In this document: positions 12,261-14,833 of the stretch, one piece after another
Layout: each line of letters begins with the position of its first letter
Position numbering within the stretch: the first letter of the stretch is position 1
Assembly (NCBI GenBank): GCA_022615525.1
Contig: JAKEGN010000248.1
Location: forward strand, 1-14,833
DNA from: Woeseiaceae bacterium
Lineage (GTDB): Bacteria > Pseudomonadota > Gammaproteobacteria > Steroidobacterales > Woeseiaceae
DNA length: 14,833 nt
Direction: 5' to 3'
Program-made: the position numbers and the translations under genes
The notes under the pieces: generated by a model
Databases searched by the model: none
Told to the model about the DNA's origin: nothing
What the model saw: the letters and a program-made list of their open reading frames with translations, nothing else

Positions 12261-13652
12261 TCAGGTCCCGAAGATGCTGAGCAGGGTCGTGATGACGATT
12301 ACGGTCGAGAAAGGAATGACCAGCGTGACCATGCCGAGGTCGGCATACGACTGGCGGTGGGTGAGGCCACAGATAATGAACATTGTGATGACGGCGCCAT
12401 TGTGCGGCAAAGTGTCGAGCCCGCCAGAGGACATCGCGACCACGCGGTGCATCCATTCGAGACTGACTCCCTGGTCGATCGCCATTTGCCGGTAGGTATC
12501 GCCGAGCGCCGCCAGGGCGATGCTCATGCCGCCAGACGCCGAACCCGTAATACCAGCCATGACGTTGACCGCGAGTGATGCAGAAATCAGCGGATAGCCG
12601 GGCGTGATGTCAACGACTGCCGATTTCACGATCGCGAATGCAGCAAGCGACGCGATGGTTACGCCGTATCCGACCTCGGATCCGGTATTGAAAGTCGGCA
12701 GCATCGAGCTCATCGCCCCGGAGGTCAGGGAACCGTTGAGATTCGCGAAACGCCTGCGGTTGAACGCGATCACCGCGAGGCAGGCGATGAACATCGAAGC
12801 GATCATTGCCCAAAGGCTCCGCAGCGAATCAACCGACGTTGCGCCGAATCCTTGTTCCGCCAGGTAACTCGTGTCCCATGACGGAATGAGCAGTTCAGAG
12901 AAAAGGTAGTTGACACCCAGAACCACGACGATCGGTGCGAGGGCGACCGACAGCGGCGGTAATCCGGCCGCATCGACTTTCGAGGGTTCATTCAGGTGAC
13001 CGGTTCCGTAGCCTTCGAGCGCGAGCACCCTGGACCGTCGTCGCAGCCACAGCAAGCCCCCAGTCCACATCAATACGCCACAGACGGTCCCGAGCAGCGG
13101 AGCAGCGTAGAGGTCCGTGCCGAAGTACCCGGAAGGAATGATGTTCTGTATCTGCATGGCGCCGGGCAGGCAGGTCATGGTGAGCGTGCCCCCGCCGAGA
13201 CCGATCGCGGCCGGGATCAGGCGCTTCGGAATGTTGGCCTCGCGGAACATGGCGGCTGCAATCGGGTAGATGGCAAACACGACGACAAATATGGATACGC
13301 CGCCGTAAGTCAGTATGCCGCAGGCGACCACGACGGCCGGAACGACGCGCGCCGGTCCCATCGAACTGAAAATCGCGAGGGCGATCTTGCGCGCCGAGCC
13401 CGAGTCGTCCATGAGCCTGCCAAAAAGCGCGCCGAGCAGGAATACCGGAAAGTATTTGACGACGAATCCCAGCACTCCGTACATGAAGACCTGGGTATAA
13501 AAGGCAAGGAGTTTCTCGCCATCGCCTTCCAGCACAACGGCAAGCAAGGCAAGGACAGGTGCGAGGATGATGACAGTGACACCGCGGTACGCGAATACCA
13601 TGAGCAGGATTAACGAAAGAAAAATACCGGCGACGCCGATCGCGGCTTCCAT
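12261..13652 (-). CDS. GntP-family inner-membrane permease
   Basis: The 463-residue product is almost wholly hydrophobic, with about 12 transmembrane segments, consistent with the GntP (gluconate/organic acid:H+ symporter) family. Recognised segments are G-I-L-T-Y-G-G-V-S-I-F-V-V-V-F near 112-126, G-L-G-G-G-T-L-T-M-T-C-L-P-G-A near 151-165 with Q-I-Q-N-I-I-P-S following, and near the C-terminus S-S-G-G-L-D-T-L-P-H-N-G-A and G-L-T-H-R-Q-S-Y-A-D. The first contains a re-entrant-loop-like Gly cluster. The substrate is probably a hydroxy- or sugar acid or another carboxylate, but cannot be fixed from sequence. No catabolic or regulatory gene for such a substrate is adjacent. The start has GGGGG about 10 bp upstream and a plausible promoter at 13694-13722; the gene is separated from the thioredoxin gene by 105 bp and is likely its own transcript. 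Confidence 0.9.
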   Translation of the reverse strand: MEAAIGVAGIFLSLILLMVFAYRGVTVIILAPVLALLAVVLEGDGEKLLAFYTQVFMYGVLGFVVKYFPVFLLGALFGRLMDDSGSARKIALAIFSSMGPARVVPAVVVACGILTYGGVSIFVVVFAIYPIAAAMFREANIPKRLIPAAIGLGGGTLTMTCLPGAMQIQNIIPSGYFGTDLYAAPLLGTVCGVLMWTGGLLWLRRRSRVLALEGYGTGHLNEPSKVDAAGLPPLSVALAPIVVVLGVNYLFSELLIPSWDTSYLAEQGFGATSVDSLRSLWAMIASMFIACLAVIAFNRRRFANLNGSLTSGAMSSMLPTFNTGSEVGYGVTIASLAAFAIVKSAVVDITPGYPLISASLAVNVMAGITGSASGGMSIALAALGDTYRQMAIDQGVSLEWMHRVVAMSSGGLDTLPHNGAVITMFIICGLTHRQSYADLGMVTLVIPFSTVIVITTLLSIFGT

Positions 13653-13669
13653 GGATTGCTGACCCCCGT

Positions 13670-13689
13670 AGCGAAGTCTGCGCTTCGCT
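13670..13689. repeat. Short perfect inverted repeat in the gntP-like leader
   Basis: AGCGAAG (13670-13676) and CTTCGCT (13683-13689) are perfect complements around a 6-nt spacer. With transcription from the candidate promoter starting near 13687, the hairpin would sit at the very 5' end of a leader of only about 35 nt, ending 17 nt before the start codon. It could stabilise the message or act as a protein-binding site. Confidence 0.4.
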
Positions 13690-13693
13690 CGCT

Positions 13694-13722
13694 GTTACAA
13701 TTTCTTACTGTTGTTCTGACAA
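13694..13722 (-). promoter_or_regulatory. Candidate sigma70 promoter of the GntP-family permease gene
   Basis: On the minus strand TTGTCA (13722-13717, five of six matches to TTGACA) and TGTAAC (13699-13694, four of six to TATAAT) are spaced by 17 bp, in an A/T-rich pocket. The start site would be near 13687. Immediately upstream of the -35 is the inverted repeat at 13723-13742, where an activator could bind. Confidence 0.5.
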
Positions 13723-13742
13723 TACGGACGTTCGGGTCCGTA
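13723..13742. repeat. 7-bp-arm inverted repeat abutting the permease promoter
   Basis: TACGGAC (13723-13729) and GTCCGTA (13736-13742) are perfect complements separated by 6 bp. The element directly adjoins the -35 hexamer of the candidate permease promoter on its upstream side. This spacing fits a dimeric regulator; the regulator is not in the window. Confidence 0.45.
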
Positions 13743-14340
13743 CACTGCGAGTTCCTTGCATGATGCCAAAATCTGCGCGGATTGACCGCAGTATTTTTGC
13801 ACCGGTTGCTGCTTCCGGACAGGTGCCTGCACGCGCCGTGCGAGGCGCCACCTCAGGATTTGCAGGACTGTGTCATCACGCGTGGTGAAACTAATCCGGC
13901 ACCGGACGTGGATTTGCGGGAGTCCCGGAAGCGCGCGCTCGCGGCATTCAGATCACTAAGGCCCTGATAAGAGAAAGGAATAGCAGGGTATGAGGCTATG
14001 TCAAAACGCCGAAAGCGTCATTGCGAGGAGGCGTAGCCGACGAAGAAATCTCATGACATCAGTGATTTAGAGATTGTTTCGCTTTGCTCGCAATGACGAG
14101 TTGTCGGTTTTGACACAGCCTCGGTATGGCAGTGCTTTTGACCCCGGAATACGATTAGCAGCGAACTTTGCGCCTGTCGGAATAACAAGAATGATGCGGG
14201 CGATAGCAAGTCCTTCACCATTGCCGTTCTCTCTGTGCCCCTCCGGGCATGTGACCGCGCAGCTGAAGAATTTGCAGTCGATACTGCGCGACAGGCCGCG
14301 ATGAATAAAGTCCTTACATTATTTTAGCGGGTGATTCCAG
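13743..14340. other. Noncoding stretch between permease promoter and the right-end gene
   Basis: Nearly 600 bp hold no gene I can support. Small open frames exist at 13760-13888 (plus, 42 codons) and 13782-13967 (plus, 61 codons), but neither has a good ribosome site, a signal peptide or a recognisable motif. The main landmark is the 131-bp palindromic repeat at 13992-14122. Between 14123 and 14330 I see nothing recognisable. An 8-codon frame at 14301-14327 ends just ahead of the ribosome site of the gene at 14341. Confidence 0.6.
13992..14122. repeat. 131-bp palindromic MITE-like repeat (CGTCATTGCGAG type)
   Basis: The element is bounded by 16-bp terminal inverted repeats, 13992-14007 and 14107-14122, matching at 15 of 16 positions. 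Inside them the 12-mer CGTCATTGCGAG at 14016-14027 recurs inverted at 14087-14098, and further pairing (GATT/AATC, GAGATT/AAATCTC-like) brings the arms together around an A/T-rich centre near 14054-14069. The whole could fold into one long imperfect hairpin. It encodes nothing. Palindromes with a CGTCATTGCGAG core are scattered in many proteobacterial genomes, from memory. The terminal repeats and lack of coding capacity suggest a non-autonomous mobile repeat; no clear target-site duplication was found next to the ends. Confidence 0.75.
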
Positions 14341-14833
14341 ATGGCGAACGTCAGCTATGGAAACGTCAAGATCGGCATGAAAGAAGTGGAGATCAGGGGC
14401 TTCGCAGGGAAGGTGAGCGGCGTATCCAAATCGGCGTATACGCACACCAGCGTGGACCACAATTCGCGGACCTCATCGACCAGCACAACGAACTACACCG
14501 AATTCCGGTTGACGGGGGACGACGGGTCGTTGTTGCAACCGGAAGTGGAGTCGCAGTATGCGCGCGTCGTGGACGGTGACATGGCCACGGCATTGTGGGG
14601 GGCGACCGGGGGCAAGGACGGTAATTATTACCCAGGGGTGTACAACCACAAACCGGGCGAGCTGGGTGTGATTCCGTCCGAGCGCAACAAGCTGGCTGGA
14701 CCGATGGGTGTGAACCTGATGATGTTCATAGCGGTGTTTGCCGGCGTGTTTGGCGTGTTTGGTTTCTTCGGCGGCGGCGGAATCCTTGCACTGGTCGTCG
14801 TCGCTTTGGTCGTCGGTTTCTTCTACTGGGTCA
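14341..14833 (+). CDS. Unrecognised membrane protein, cut by the right window edge
   Basis: The frame opens with ATG at 14341, preceded by GGGTGA 6 bp upstream, and runs open for 164 codons to the window edge. The N-terminal part (about 1-110) is polar, with a Ser/Thr-rich patch at about 31-52, and looks beta-rich (V-S-Y-G-N-V-K, F-R-L-T-G-D-D-G-S-L). It has no signal peptide. From about 122 two hydrophobic segments follow: 122-142 (M-M-F-I-A-V-F-A-G-V-F-G), a run of Gly at 144-147, and about 148-164 (I-L-A-L-V-V-V-A-L-V-V-G-F-F-Y-W). This suggests a cytoplasmic N-domain tethered by a C-terminal membrane hairpin. I do not recognise the family and cannot state a function. Sequence beyond the edge is needed to know the full length. 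Confidence 0.7.
   Translation, partial: MANVSYGNVKIGMKEVEIRGFAGKVSGVSKSAYTHTSVDHNSRTSSTSTTNYTEFRLTGDDGSLLQPEVESQYARVVDGDMATALWGATGGKDGNYYPGVYNHKPGELGVIPSERNKLAGPMGVNLMMFIAVFAGVFGVFGFFGGGGILALVVVALVVGFFYWV

Noticed and set aside
13760..13967. Two small plus-strand frames (42 and 61 codons) upstream of the MITE-like repeat
   Set aside because: They overlap each other in different frames and have no ribosome site, signal peptide or recognisable motif; probably chance frames in noncoding DNA.

Overview
The window (about 60% G+C by impression) looks like a chromosomal segment of a free-living, respiring Gram-negative bacterium, most likely a gammaproteobacterium. The evidence is lipoprotein and Tat signals, periplasmic c-type cytochromes, an outer-membrane beta-barrel ending in Phe, a DUF3313 protein, a di-haem peroxidase and sigma70-like promoters. 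I cannot name the genus. No tRNA, rRNA, CRISPR array, insertion sequence or phage gene was seen.

Layout, left to right. (1) 151-1939, minus: an E1-like adenylyltransferase fused to rhodanese (MoeZ/MoeBR type), followed 10 bp later by a secreted Sel1-repeat protein. (2) 2047-3455, plus, divergent from the E1 gene: a cytoplasmic Asp-box beta-propeller overlapping by 4 bp a 98-residue ubiquitin-fold sulfur carrier (MoaD/ThiS-like) ending in Gly-Gly. Blocks 1 and 2 share a 107-bp intergenic region whose TATACT -10 hexamer reads on both strands; together they form a carrier, activating-enzyme and propeller set. (3) 3537-4457, plus: an EamA/DMT exporter. (4) 8252 down to 4512, minus: a five-gene block of secreted rhodanese, di-haem peroxidase (MauG/CcpA family), Tat-exported metallophosphoesterase, monohaem cytochrome c and NAD(P)H:FMN reductase. 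The first three genes overlap by 4 bp. A near-consensus promoter lies upstream, overlapped by a tandem 15-bp inverted-repeat operator.

(5) 8470-9177, plus: a secreted DUF3313 protein whose stop codon overlaps the stop of the convergent next block in a shared CTAG. (6) 12155 down to 9174, minus: TlpA-like thioredoxin, DUF4266 lipoprotein with a Gly-rich Cys-Gly-Cys-Asn tail, DUF3570 outer-membrane protein, and an ApbE FMN transferase. The DUF3570 protein carries D-S-L-T-G-A-T, which fits the ApbE flavinylation consensus, so it may be the substrate of the enzyme encoded immediately downstream. This is the strongest candidate for a poorly described system here. (7) 12261-13652, minus: a GntP-family permease with a candidate promoter and two nearby inverted repeats. 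(8) 13653-14340: about 690 bp without a convincing gene, holding a 131-bp palindromic MITE-like repeat. (9) 14341 to the right edge, plus: an unrecognised membrane protein cut by the window end.

Blocks 4 and 6 both suggest periplasmic redox, thiol or sulfur chemistry; the regulators of both are absent from the window.
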